A stretch of DNA of 64,000 bases, from the NCBI GenBank assembly GCA_028692875.1, contig JAQUWL010000003.1, positions 62,001 through 126,000 of the forward strand, in the 5' to 3' direction. Positions 1-8,555 of the stretch are shown in pieces (position 1 is the first letter of the stretch; the number at the start of each line of letters is the position of its first letter). The notes under the pieces were generated by a model that saw only the letters and a program-made list of their open reading frames with translations, did no database searches and was not told where the DNA came from. Both the position numbers and the translations under genes were made by a program. This DNA comes from Sulfurospirillaceae bacterium. GTDB lineage: Bacteria; Campylobacterota; Campylobacteria; Campylobacterales; Sulfurospirillaceae.

Positions 1-684
1 TTGATTTTTATGTTTGATGGTTGTAGTAGTCATCCAGCCGATCCAAATATAACCATGAAACCACCTACTTACGTTGAAGAGTTGCCATCAAAAGTAAGTG
101 AAAACATATCCTCAAATCCTGGAAGCCTGTTTGGGCAAGGTGAAAATCCACTTTTTGCCGACCTTAAAGCTATGCATGTAAATGATATAGTAACCATTGT
201 TATTAGCGAAAAAACTATACAAAGTTCCTCTGGAAGCAAGGCTTTGGCAAAGGAAAATAGCGACAGTTTGGGTGCGGGTTTGATAACAAACAATTCAAGC
301 AATGGAGCTTTTAGAACAGTGACGGATAAGCTAAACAGCTATGCAAATATAGGATTTCAAACAGGCTCTAACAACTCTTTTGCTGGTTCTGGCTCAAATA
401 CCAGAAATGAAAGTTTTGCCACAACCATATCTGCTAGAATTATAAAGATTCTAAATAATGGAAACTATTTTATTGAAGGAAGCAGAGAGCTATTGATTAA
501 TGGCGAAAAACAGATTATTCAGGTAAGCGGGGTTATACGACCTTACGACATAGATCAATCAAACACGATAGATTCAAAATATATTGCTGATGCAAAGATT
601 TTATATAAAACAGAGGGCGATATAGACCAAAGCACTAAGAGACCATGGGGTTCTAAAATCATAGAATCTGCTTGGCCATTTTAA
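1..684 (+). CDS. flgH: Flagellar L-ring protein FlgH (5' end cut by window edge)
   Basis: FlgH forms the outer-membrane L-ring around the flagellar rod. The visible 227 residues match the family in the middle and at the C-terminus: a segment 'LFADLKAMHVNDIVTIVI' near residues 50-67, a Ser/Asn/Gly-rich stretch, then 'GNYFIEGSRELLINGEKQ', 'VSGVIRPYDI' and a terminal aromatic 'WPF'. A Cys at codon 8 is the likely lipidated residue, but only a few hydrophobic residues precede it, so most of the signal peptide and the true start lie left of base 1; the TTG at base 1 is probably an internal Leu. The gene is followed by a hairpin-rich spacer rather than another flagellar gene. Confidence 0.9.
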   Translation: MIFMFDGCSSHPADPNITMKPPTYVEELPSKVSENISSNPGSLFGQGENPLFADLKAMHVNDIVTIVISEKTIQSSSGSKALAKENSDSLGAGLITNNSSNGAFRTVTDKLNSYANIGFQTGSNNSFAGSGSNTRNESFATTISARIIKILNNGNYFIEGSRELLINGEKQIIQVSGVIRPYDIDQSNTIDSKYIADAKILYKTEGDIDQSTKRPWGSKIIESAWPF

Positions 685-686
685 TT

Positions 687-822
687 AGAGTTCTAGCTAG
701 AACTCTTGACAAGTCTTTAAAGCAAAGTCCTAAAGACTTACGTTAACACTCGGTTTTGCTCGGTGCAATGCCCACGCACCTTTGGTGCTTTTACTTTTTG
801 CAAAATGAGTTTTGCAAAAAGT
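687..822. repeat. Hairpin-rich intergenic element (stacked inverted repeats)
   Basis: Three clear inverted repeats lie back to back. 687-706 is a perfect 20-bp palindrome immediately after the flgH stop. 711-719 (AAGTCTTTA) pairs with 731-739 (TAAAGACTT). 793-805 pairs perfectly over 13 bp with 810-822 (ACTTTTTGCAAAA, loop TGAG). A shorter GGTGC/GCACC set sits at 762-788. The first hairpin may terminate flgH; the rest have no obvious role. The density of pairing resembles a small non-autonomous repeat element or a structured 5' leader of the next gene, but nothing here decides between them. Confidence 0.6.
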
Positions 823-847
823 CCAATAACTTAAAAAGAGGAATTTT

Positions 848-1297
848 TTGAAAACAATAATTGAGTCAGTTGCTCCAGATTTTTTACATAAAGATAAAAT
901 TTATAAATCAAAAGATGTGATTGTGAATTTAAAATATTTTGGCTCATCTTTTGATAAGATAAAGACCAATCATCCAAATCGAGCTAAGGCGTTGGTTTTG
1001 GGATATAAGGCTTGGAAACTTGGGATTAGCGAGACTCAACTGAGATCCCTTGGAGAGACTATTGACGATAGGGAAATAGTTAAAATTTTAGATCATAAAG
1101 AGAAAAAACATATACGAAGCTGGAGTACATCAACCAAAGTCAAAGAAGATGAGTATAAAATAAACATATCAAGGCTTTGGTGTAAAAAACTAGGAGCTAT
1201 TGCCATCATACTCGGTTTGAGCCAAAAAGATCTTATAGAGGCATCTCAAACAAAGTTTAAAGACGCACTTGATTGCTCGATACCAAAAGAGTTTTAA
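848..1297 (+). CDS. Hypothetical protein, 149 aa, not recognised
   Basis: I do not recognise this protein. It begins at a TTG preceded by AAGAGGA, a good ribosome binding site, and ends at a terminator shared with the convergent mshG. It is basic and Lys-rich, has no signal peptide or membrane segment, and contains no motif I can name. The middle ('NRAKALVLGYKAWKLGISE') and C-terminal ('LWCKKLGAIAIILGLSQKDL') parts look helical, perhaps a small helical or nucleic-acid-binding fold, but that is a guess. It is bracketed by the hairpin element and a terminator, so it is probably transcribed alone. Confidence 0.6.
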   Translation: MKTIIESVAPDFLHKDKIYKSKDVIVNLKYFGSSFDKIKTNHPNRAKALVLGYKAWKLGISETQLRSLGETIDDREIVKILDHKEKKHIRSWSTSTKVKEDEYKINISRLWCKKLGAIAIILGLSQKDLIEASQTKFKDALDCSIPKEF

Positions 1298-1322
1298 ATA
1301 GCCCCTCCAAAAGAGGCTATTT
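1296..1322. terminator. Bidirectional terminator between orf848 and mshG
   Basis: AAATAGCC...GGCTATTT inverted repeat (1296-1303 with 1315-1322, a short inner CTC/GAG pairing) between two convergent stop codons, with A-rich and T-rich flanks on either side. It overlaps both stops, consistent with termination in both directions. Confidence 0.65.
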
Positions 1323-2562
1323 AGTTTTTGACGGCTTTTGCCATATCCCACATAGGCATAAAAATACCTAGAGCCATTAAAAGAACCATTGCTGCAATAA
1401 AGCCCAGAAGTATAGGCTCAATATAGCTGGCAATATTGTCAATAATTTCATTAAATCTAGACTTAAAGTAGTCTGTTACTTTTTCTAGCATTTTATCCAA
1501 TGTACCACTCTGTTCCCCTGCTTGTATCATTTGAATTAACATGCCCTCAAAAAGACCCGTGTCTCTAAAAGCTTCCGTCAGTGAGATACCTCGCTGAACA
1601 GATATTTTAACAGCGGAGAGTTGTTTTTTTAAATGAGTGTTGTCAAGTGTCAAAAGAGCGGTGTCAAGAGCATCTGCGATAGGTATACCAGCTCTTATGA
1701 GCTCTGTAAAAACAAGTGTAAAACGGCTAAGTGTTGCATAAAAAGTTATATTTCCAATAAGATAAACTTTTAAAATATATTTGTCAAATTTTTTCTTAAA
1801 TTCTTCATCGGTTTTAAGCATGTATTTTATAAAAATAATTGTTGCGATTAAAACCCCAAGTATGTAAAATCCATATTCATTAATTGCGTGTTCCATAAAA
1901 AGTAGTATTTTTGTTGGTAAAGGAAGTTCGGCCTTGAGTTTGCTAAATATCTCTTTGAATTTTGGAACAACATAAACCATGAGAATAGTAAAAGCAATTG
2001 CGATAGCCACTACAACAGTAATAGGATATCTAAGTGCTTTTTTAAATTTTTGCCTATTGCTCTCTATTTCATCAAGAATATCACCTAATTTAGCAAGTGA
2101 CTCAGCCATATTTCCCGTACTTTCTCCAAGCTCGACCATAGCAATTGTAACATCGCCCAACTCTCCTCTAAATGGCATCATCGCTTGAGTTAGGCTAAGT
2201 CCAGAGTTTAGGTCTTCATTGACAGAATCAAATATCTCTCTAAGAGTTACATCAACAGTAGCACCAGCAACCTCTTTAACGCAGTCATGAATGGAGATAC
2301 CAGCATTTGTCATAACACTTAATTGTCTTACGGCGGCTATTAAACTAGGCATTTTGATATTTTTTTTGGTTATGCTTCCCAGTAACTGTTTTTTAAAATT
2401 GGCAAAGGAGTCTTCAAGTGGAGCAGAGGTCTCTTTTACATTTAGAATGACTCCTGGGACTTTGATTTTAGCTATTGCTATGGCATCAGTTTTATTTGGT
2501 GACTTGATAACTGTTTTTGTTTTTTTTCCCTTAAACATGTAGTTTACTTCAAAATATTTCAT
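1321..2562 (-). CDS. mshG: MSHA/type II secretion-type inner-membrane platform protein (MshG/GspF/PilC family)
   Basis: Polytopic inner-membrane platform of the type II secretion/type IV pilus superfamily; it works with the assembly ATPase to extrude a (pseudo)pilus. The 413 residues show the usual plan: a cytoplasmic N-terminal domain, two T2SSF repeats (about 75-200 and 275-400), and hydrophobic segments near 180-200, 230-250 and 380-405. The paired 'MVELGESTGNMAE' and 'MIQAGEQSGTLD' motifs are the conserved repeats of the family. Its ATG overlaps the upstream ATPase stop by 4 nt (ATGA), so the two are translationally coupled. It is the last gene of the cluster and ends at the terminator at 1296-1322. 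Family membership is clear; MSHA subtype is inferred from gene order. Confidence 0.88.
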   Translation of the reverse strand: MKYFEVNYMFKGKKTKTVIKSPNKTDAIAIAKIKVPGVILNVKETSAPLEDSFANFKKQLLGSITKKNIKMPSLIAAVRQLSVMTNAGISIHDCVKEVAGATVDVTLREIFDSVNEDLNSGLSLTQAMMPFRGELGDVTIAMVELGESTGNMAESLAKLGDILDEIESNRQKFKKALRYPITVVVAIAIAFTILMVYVVPKFKEIFSKLKAELPLPTKILLFMEHAINEYGFYILGVLIATIIFIKYMLKTDEEFKKKFDKYILKVYLIGNITFYATLSRFTLVFTELIRAGIPIADALDTALLTLDNTHLKKQLSAVKISVQRGISLTEAFRDTGLFEGMLIQMIQAGEQSGTLDKMLEKVTDYFKSRFNEIIDNIASYIEPILLGFIAAMVLLMALGIFMPMWDMAKAVKN

Positions 2563-4310
2563 CCTTTTGCCACCCTTATAATTTCATCTAGTGTCGTGAT
2601 TCCTTTTGCAGCTCTAAGAATACCATCGGCATACATGTCGGTAAAGCCTTCGGCTAAGGCCTGTTCTTTTATCTTGCTTTTGCTTTCGCCTTGTGCAATC
2701 ATGCTAGAGATAGTTTCGCTAATAACAAGTATTTCTGATAGCATTTCTCGCCCCATATAGCCTGTTTGAGAGCATTTTTCACAGCCATTATGTTTGTAAA
2801 ATTGAAAATTTTGCGGCAAAAGGTGCTTAATCTCTTCATATGCGGTTCTGGGTATTGTTGTCATTGTTTTGCAGTGTGGACAAAGTTTTCTAACCAGTCT
2901 TTGTGCCTCTATGGCTATAAGTGAGCCACTAATCAAATAGGACTCAATTCCCATATCTAAAACTCTTGTAACGGCGCTTATGGCATCATTGGTGTGCAAG
3001 GTTGAAAAAACAAGATGCCCTGTTAGTGCTGCCTGAACAGCGATTCTGAGTGTTTCTTGATCTCTAACCTCGCCAATCATGATAATATCTGGGTCTTGTC
3101 TAAGTATTGATCTTAGTGCTGATGAGAAAGTAAGATTTGCCTTTTCATTTACCTGTACTTGCTGTGTTAAATTAAGCTGGTACTCAACAGGGTCTTCAAC
3201 AGTAATTATCTTAGTTTGGACGCTTTTAATAGCATTTAGAGCTGCGTAAAGCGTTGTGGTTTTACCACTACCCGTTGGACCGGTTACGAAAATAATTCCG
3301 TATGGTGCATGCATAGATTTATAAAATTTTTGATAATTATCTGGATGCATTCCCAAATCTTCGATCTTAATCATAACTTTTGATTTGTCCAAAATACGGA
3401 TAACAATTGATTCGCCATTTAAAATTGGTAGCGTTGATATCCTAAAATCGTACTCTTTACCAAGTATGGTTGCTGAAAATCTACCATCTTGCGGTTTTCT
3501 TTTTTCTGCTATGTCCATGTTGGATAAAAGCTTCATGCGCGATCCCAGAGGAGGGTAGATGTCTTTATCAAAAATAAATGTTTCTGTTAGCATGCCATCA
3601 ATTCTACTTCTGACAATACAGTTGTTCTCGGTTGGCTCAATATGAATATCGCTTGCTCTTGCCAATATTGAAGTTTTTAAAATAATTTCAATAAGTTTTA
3701 AAATTCCAGAAGATTCTTGCGGATTCTCTGCTGCACTAGAGGTAATTTCTTTTCTGATTTCGCCTATGAGTCCCTTTATGCTTTCGCCAAGCTCCATTTT
3801 GTTTAGATATTTTTCTATTTGAGCTGGATCTGCGATTATGATTTTTAAAAGTTTTCTTGGAAAAATTCTTTGAATACTCTCTCTGATATTTATATTAAGA
3901 GGGTCTTTGAGTGCTACATAGACATTTATTTCATCTTCCTTTATGGGAAGTGCACTAAATTTTTTTAATTGGGCAAACGGAAGTCTTGATGCCATTCTAT
4001 AATCTATATCGACGGAGTCTAGATCAATATACTCGGAGTTGGTGTTTTTTGCTAAAGATTTTAAAAAAACTTCCGTATCAATAGCAAAGTTAATATTAAC
4101 ATTTTCTAGTGTGATGTAGCCTTTCTTGAAAAACTCAACCACCAAAATAAGTAAGTCGTCTTTGGTAAAAAAATCATTCTCTAAAAGAATATCACCAATG
4201 TTTTTCGTTGAGTCTTCCCTTATCTCTTGTTGTATTTTTGCAGCAGTGTTTTCATCAACTACACGATTGCTGACAAGATGGGTTAGTAATGTTGAAGTTA
4301 TATCGCTCAT
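2559..4310 (-). CDS. mshE: Pilus/T2SS assembly ATPase (MshE/GspE/PilB family)
   Basis: Hexameric cytoplasmic ATPase that powers pilus or pseudopilus assembly. Walker A 'GPTGSGKTTT' lies near residue 343, followed by the Asp-box/Walker B region ('RQDPDIIMIGEVRD'), the His box ('STLHTNDA') and a CxxC...CxxC zinc site ('CPHC' and 'CEKC') typical of GspE/PilB and absent from retraction ATPases. The N-terminal ~150 residues are a MshEN/T2SSE_N-like region; its 'NIGDILLENDFFTKDDLL' block resembles the c-di-GMP-binding repeat of MshE but lacks the usual Gly, so binding is uncertain. I chose the ATG at 4310, with GGTAAG upstream and just after the previous stop; a TTG at 4325 is possible but would overlap that gene. 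Confidence 0.9.
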   Translation of the reverse strand: MSDITSTLLTHLVSNRVVDENTAAKIQQEIREDSTKNIGDILLENDFFTKDDLLILVVEFFKKGYITLENVNINFAIDTEVFLKSLAKNTNSEYIDLDSVDIDYRMASRLPFAQLKKFSALPIKEDEINVYVALKDPLNINIRESIQRIFPRKLLKIIIADPAQIEKYLNKMELGESIKGLIGEIRKEITSSAAENPQESSGILKLIEIILKTSILARASDIHIEPTENNCIVRSRIDGMLTETFIFDKDIYPPLGSRMKLLSNMDIAEKRKPQDGRFSATILGKEYDFRISTLPILNGESIVIRILDKSKVMIKIEDLGMHPDNYQKFYKSMHAPYGIIFVTGPTGSGKTTTLYAALNAIKSVQTKIITVEDPVEYQLNLTQQVQVNEKANLTFSSALRSILRQDPDIIMIGEVRDQETLRIAVQAALTGHLVFSTLHTNDAISAVTRVLDMGIESYLISGSLIAIEAQRLVRKLCPHCKTMTTIPRTAYEEIKHLLPQNFQFYKHNGCEKCSQTGYMGREMLSEILVISETISSMIAQGESKSKIKEQALAEGFTDMYADGILRAAKGITTLDEIIRVAKG

Positions 4311-4318
4311 AATTATTC

Positions 4319-4876
4319 TTACCAATACGTTCTAGTTTTTACAATTTTATCATTTTTGTAGGTTCTTAAAAACATTTTTTTAAAATTATCTTCCGTTTCT
4401 ATTGATAGTGTATATGTTATTTGAGAGTTGTTGTCATCAATGAAAGTGTACATGCCACTTTTTAACACATAGTCCTTTGTGACGAATTTTTCAAAAATAA
4501 TTGATAATATATAATTTGTTTTTGGAAGATTAACATATGATATGTCTACTCCATCAATTAATGCAACATATAAAAGTTTTTTTTGATATAAAATAGTTGA
4601 ATAATATGCTGCATTTTCTCTTGCTTTTTCTGTTTTGTATAGTTTTATAATAGGGAGAACGAGTCTATTGACCATGTCTGCTTCAAGACAAGAATGAGCA
4701 AAAATATTTAGAAACTCATCATCTTCTTTATAAGAATCATATATCTCTGCAGATTTTTGGCAAGCACTAGAAAAATTATCATCAAGATATAATTTTACAA
4801 CATCTTCTTTTGTGGCACCATACATGTTGGAGGCCGATAAAATAAAAACCAAAAGCAAAAATATTTTTTTAATCAT
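4319..4876 (-). CDS. Exported hypothetical protein inside the msh cluster
   Basis: Unrecognised protein of about 185 residues. It starts with a clear signal peptide ('MIKKIFLLLVFILSASNMYG'), so it is probably periplasmic. The rest contains a helical region with acidic stretches and a Cys pair (in 'SACQKSAEIYDS' and 'FAHSCLEADM') that could form a disulfide, and a beta-rich C-terminus. The ATG at 4876 overlaps the stop of the TPR gene upstream; an in-frame ATG at 4888 would extend it by 4 residues but lies further inside that gene. Its position between mshN and mshE, where the classical MSHA operon has no gene, suggests a lineage-specific part of the same machine. Confidence 0.75.
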   Translation of the reverse strand: MIKKIFLLLVFILSASNMYGATKEDVVKLYLDDNFSSACQKSAEIYDSYKEDDEFLNIFAHSCLEADMVNRLVLPIIKLYKTEKARENAAYYSTILYQKKLLYVALIDGVDISYVNLPKTNYILSIIFEKFVTKDYVLKSGMYTFIDDNNSQITYTLSIETEDNFKKMFLRTYKNDKIVKTRTYW

Positions 4877-5804
4877 ATGAATTTCCACTATTTAATTGAT
4901 TGAGCAATCCCTTAACTTCTTTGGATTGGTGTGATTGCAAATATGCTTTAAGTGCCTTAATGGCATCTTCTTTCTGACCCAATTTATTTTTTGCTTTTGC
5001 AAACCAAATCCAGCTTCTTTCGTTTGAAGAATCGATATCATTGGATAAAAGTGCCCACTTAAGACTCTCTTCATAATTTTTAATCATATAATACTCTTCG
5101 GCAAGCATTAAGGAAAAGACAATATTATGTGTTTTTTCAAATTTATCCTTAAGATAATGAAGGGAGTCAATCTCTTGTGTCTCGATAAAAACTTTATTTT
5201 TTACAGGCTCCTCTTCTTTTTGTTGTTCAAGTTTTGGTATTTCATTTGGGGCAACTTGCAAATAAGGGGATGGTGCAACTACTGCTGTCTGTGACAATAG
5301 GCTGGAATCGTTTTTTTTGGAATAAGCATCATCATCATTTAAGATTACGGTTTCTTCCTTTGGTGTCAAAAATTTCCCATCAGGTTTTATATCCGGCATA
5401 TTTAGCACAAGAAAATCATTTTTTCTACTCGTTGTGTCAGAAATATTTTTTATTTGATGGTCTTGCGAAACTACATGTTGATTTTCTAAAATCGGCACAT
5501 TTGTTGTCTTTATGGATGATTCTTGCGGCGAAGGTGTTTCTTCTTGTTTTTTTGCCTTATCTGGAAGAAGTGTTTGATTGTTTTCTTTAGTTTTTACGGT
5601 ATTCATATTTGATTGGACTAGGGTTGTTGCATTTGTATCGCTAGTGTTTTTCTGAAACCAAGAAAGTGCTGTTGGATAAAAAAAATAAAAGCATAAAGAT
5701 ATTGTAAAAAAAAGAGTTATAAAAAAAAAGTATTTACCATATTTTTTAGCCCTATATTTTAGAAGTCTTTTTTCTAGTTCCATTATTTCAGAAGTGCTAA
5801 GCAT
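4869..5804 (-). CDS. mshN: TPR membrane protein of pilus cluster (MshN-like)
   Basis: A 311-residue protein with a cytoplasmic N-terminus rich in Lys/Arg, one transmembrane segment near 25-43, a long low-complexity Ser/Thr/Pro/Gln linker, and a C-terminal helical region (about 215-305) with TPR-like repeats ('AEEYYMIKNYEESLKWALLS', 'WFAKAKNKLGQKEDAIKALK'). This architecture, and its place directly after the ExeA/MshM-type ATPase and before the assembly ATPase, match MshN. Sequence identity in the linker is not informative, so the symbol depends on architecture and synteny. It overlaps the mshM end by 8 nt. Confidence 0.75.
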   Translation of the reverse strand: MLSTSEIMELEKRLLKYRAKKYGKYFFFITLFFTISLCFYFFYPTALSWFQKNTSDTNATTLVQSNMNTVKTKENNQTLLPDKAKKQEETPSPQESSIKTTNVPILENQHVVSQDHQIKNISDTTSRKNDFLVLNMPDIKPDGKFLTPKEETVILNDDDAYSKKNDSSLLSQTAVVAPSPYLQVAPNEIPKLEQQKEEEPVKNKVFIETQEIDSLHYLKDKFEKTHNIVFSLMLAEEYYMIKNYEESLKWALLSNDIDSSNERSWIWFAKAKNKLGQKEDAIKALKAYLQSHQSKEVKGLLNQLNSGNSYD

Positions 5805-6615
5805 TGTGAATCATTCCTAGGCTTAAAGCAGCCATTTCGATATATTTTTTATTAATAGCTCTTGAACTAAGGCGAGATGGCTTGTTTTCATCATAATACT
5901 CTAAGATCTCAAATACTTTATACATTAATTTATTTGTATTTCTTAGGTTGCCCTGAGTAAGCTGCATAATAAGCTTGTAGTGACAATTTTTAAATAGATT
6001 AAGATGTTCAAATTTATTGTGATATAACAGTTTTTTTTCAATATATGTTTGTACCTCGCCAAGAGAAAGATGGTAAAGCTCAATGGTTTCCCAGATTCTT
6101 GTAGTAAAGTAGTCTTTTGCTAGAATATCCTCTTTTTCTGTTTTGTGGATGGTAAAAAGAAATTTAAATCGACGAGAATCTGCCATAAGGCGTATTTTTT
6201 CAATAAGATCATCTGGATAAAGTTGTGCTTCATCTATCAGGACTGAAATAGGAGGAGCATCTTTGTCTAGTCTTTTGCTAACTATGGATAAAAACTCATC
6301 ATATCCTGAAAAATTCGGAGAAGTTTCCATAAATAGCTCTTCGTAAAGAGATTTTACAAACTCTTTTTCATCAAAAAAAGGCCTAGGGAAAAATATAATG
6401 CCACCTTTGCCTTTGAGGTCATTATATATTTTTTGCAATAAAAAAGTTTTTCCTATGCCAGGCCTCCCAAAAAAAAGAATTATTTTAAGAGGCTTCTTTA
6501 GAGTTTGGACGAGCTTGTCGTAAGCAATTGCGGACTTATCCAAATTTACATAATCAAAAACACCACCATCAATGAATATGTTTTTTACATCAGTGTAAGC
6601 GTTGGTTTTATTCAT
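5797..6615 (-). CDS. mshM: AAA ATPase of the ExeA/MshM type
   Basis: Small cytoplasmic AAA+ ATPase of the GspA/ExeA/MshM group, thought to help insert or assemble the secretin. Walker A 'GRPGIGKT' is at residues 50-57 and Walker B 'VLIDEAQ' near 125-131; sensor-type residues follow in 'FKFLFTIHKTE'. At 272 residues it is the expected length for MshM and lacks the peptidoglycan-binding domain of ExeA. It overlaps the secretin gene by 8 nt upstream and the TPR gene by 8 nt downstream, which places it firmly in the operon. Confidence 0.85.
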   Translation of the reverse strand: MNKTNAYTDVKNIFIDGGVFDYVNLDKSAIAYDKLVQTLKKPLKIILFFGRPGIGKTFLLQKIYNDLKGKGGIIFFPRPFFDEKEFVKSLYEELFMETSPNFSGYDEFLSIVSKRLDKDAPPISVLIDEAQLYPDDLIEKIRLMADSRRFKFLFTIHKTEKEDILAKDYFTTRIWETIELYHLSLGEVQTYIEKKLLYHNKFEHLNLFKNCHYKLIMQLTQGNLRNTNKLMYKVFEILEYYDENKPSRLSSRAINKKYIEMAALSLGMIHNA

Positions 6616-8143
6616 ATATTCTCTTGCTAAATCCTAACTCTTTTAAAGATGTTTTTTCTATTCCTTTAGGTCCAATAATTCTAGGAGTAATAGCAAAAAT
6701 CAATTCAGTGCTTTGCAATCTTTCCTCCGAATGTTTAAATGCTTCTCCTAAAACGGGAATGCTACTCAACAGAGGCACGCTTGAGTTTTCCATGCCTTTG
6801 TTTTCAGTAATAAGACCACCAAGTATGATAGTGCTTCCATCCTTTACTTTAACGACAGTTGATAATTTTTTTTCTTTTGTGTCAGGAGCTATGAGTCTAT
6901 CTTGCTTTTCTTCATCAGCGGTGTATTTAAAATTGCTAACAGAGGGGTTTATTCTCAGTATTATTTCGCCGTCTTCTGAAATTTCTGGCGTAATATTCAA
7001 GAGAATACCAATGAAAATAGAGTAATTTGTATATGTTACACCAAGTGTTGCGGTTCCGCCACCAGTTGCTGCTGTGTTTGTCTCTTCCGGGACACGGTAG
7101 TTGATATTATCGCCGATAGTGATGAGGGCTTGCTGATTATTAAGAGCCAATACTTTTGGATTGGAGACAACTTTTGCGTCACCGCTTTTACCCAAAAAGT
7201 CGATAAGTCCCGTGATGGAAAATACCGCATCATTAACGATATTTATATTGTTTAAAAGATTCGGATTGCCTGTAAGAGCAGCATTTGCACCAACAGAGGT
7301 ATATGGTTCGGTGTGGTATGCATTTAGTTTATTGCTACTGTTGTTGAACATTGATGTGCTATTTAATCCGAGGGAAAATTTACTCCAATCAACGCCAGTT
7401 TTATTGGAGCTTGACAAATCAACAGAAATAATGGAAACATCTATAAGAACTTGCTTGTGCAATCTTTCTTTTAGAACATCTATGTAAGAAGAGACTCTGT
7501 CAAGCTGTTTTTTTGTTGCAGTAATAGTTACAATTCCAGCATTTGAATTTATAATGGGGGCTTGCGCCTTGTATCCCTCTGCTCCGGTATTTAATATGGC
7601 TGTTAGTTCAGCATTAATTGTCTTCCAAAAATCAAAAGATTCGTTTGATGTGATAATATTTTGTGCTTTACTTGTTTCGTTTGTTGTTCCGCTACCAGTT
7701 GTTTCCATAGGGGTGGCATCAACTGAAGCGTTAAGCACTGCTGTGCCTGTTCTCACGGACGAAACATAATCAATTTTAAAAGTCTTGGTACTTAGTGCTG
7801 AAATTTTAAGAAAATTTTTATCGTATTCATAAAATAGGTCATTGTCTGTAAGCACAATATTAAATACTTCGCCAAGGGACAAATTTTTAATATTAACACC
7901 AGGAAGTTTTTTTGCGAGAAGTCTTTCCGCTTCCATGTCTTTGATAATAATACTAAAATCACAAATATCTGCAATTTGAGATATGAATTCTATACTGGAC
8001 ACTTTGTCCGTAGTTTTAATATTAAAAATTCTATAATCACAAGACTTTTTGTTTGTCGCTGCATGTAAGCCCAAATATGTTGAAGCTAAAAAAATAAGTA
8101 AAAAAGCAATTTTACTTATAGGTGATTTTGATATTTTTATCAT
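6608..8143 (-). CDS. mshL: Secretin of the MSHA/PilQ/GspD family
   Basis: Outer-membrane secretin forming the exit channel. The 511-residue protein has a signal peptide (about 1-29, ending 'LGLHAA'), an STN/N-domain region (about 35-115), a variable Ser/Thr/Asn-rich stretch, and a C-terminal secretin domain (about 290-490) with the conserved 'VVSNPKVLALNNQQALITIG' and 'KDGSTIILGGLI' blocks and the final 'IPVLGEAFKHSE...ELIFAITPRII'. No lipobox is seen. The order PilO-like, PilP/MshK-like, secretin, AAA ATPase is that of MSHA operons. It overlaps the upstream mshK-like gene by about 30 nt. Confidence 0.9.
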   Translation of the reverse strand: MIKISKSPISKIAFLLIFLASTYLGLHAATNKKSCDYRIFNIKTTDKVSSIEFISQIADICDFSIIIKDMEAERLLAKKLPGVNIKNLSLGEVFNIVLTDNDLFYEYDKNFLKISALSTKTFKIDYVSSVRTGTAVLNASVDATPMETTGSGTTNETSKAQNIITSNESFDFWKTINAELTAILNTGAEGYKAQAPIINSNAGIVTITATKKQLDRVSSYIDVLKERLHKQVLIDVSIISVDLSSSNKTGVDWSKFSLGLNSTSMFNNSSNKLNAYHTEPYTSVGANAALTGNPNLLNNINIVNDAVFSITGLIDFLGKSGDAKVVSNPKVLALNNQQALITIGDNINYRVPEETNTAATGGGTATLGVTYTNYSIFIGILLNITPEISEDGEIILRINPSVSNFKYTADEEKQDRLIAPDTKEKKLSTVVKVKDGSTIILGGLITENKGMENSSVPLLSSIPVLGEAFKHSEERLQSTELIFAITPRIIGPKGIEKTSLKELGFSKRIYE

Positions 8144-8555
8144 CTTTTGTCCTTATGGAAAGTTCTAGTTTATCATCCTTGTCTCTTAATAACACAGTAT
8201 CTCTGGAGATGCGAGTTACTTTGTATGGTCCTATTTTGTCTTTTGCTTTATACCATTCGTTGTTTATTTTTGCTTTATTATTAACTATTGCACTCAATAC
8301 ATAAGCTGGTTTTGATGCAGAAGCGTTTATGTCTGTTGTATTACCATCTTTAGGTGGAAGCACAACGATAAACGGATTGACTATTGAATCAATTTTGCTC
8401 TCTTCGACACCCTCTCGTCTTTCAGATATCTTGTAGAAAATCTTATCATACTGTTTTATTTCGTTTCCTATAGATAAATCCTCAGCATTGCAAGATAGTG
8501 CAAACGTAAACAATACAAGAAAAAATAATTTTTTATGCTTTGTTAAGTTTTTCAA
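8112..8555 (-). CDS. mshK: Small exported PilP/MshK-like protein
   Basis: About 147 residues with a signal peptide ('MKNLTKHKKLFFLVLFTFAL', followed by 'SCNAEDL'), then a linker and a small C-terminal beta domain ('YVLSAIVNNKAKINNEWYKAKDKIG... VLLRDKDDKLELSI') resembling PilP/MshK, which bridges the inner-membrane PilN/O-type proteins and the secretin. 'LSC' could be a lipobox. I prefer the TTG at 8555, which overlaps the preceding stop (TTGA) with a G-rich SD ahead; a GTG at 8570 would add five residues. The assignment rests mostly on position between the MshJ-like and secretin genes. Confidence 0.7.
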   Translation of the reverse strand: MKNLTKHKKLFFLVLFTFALSCNAEDLSIGNEIKQYDKIFYKISERREGVEESKIDSIVNPFIVVLPPKDGNTTDINASASKPAYVLSAIVNNKAKINNEWYKAKDKIGPYKVTRISRDTVLLRDKDDKLELSIRTKDDKNIKITYK

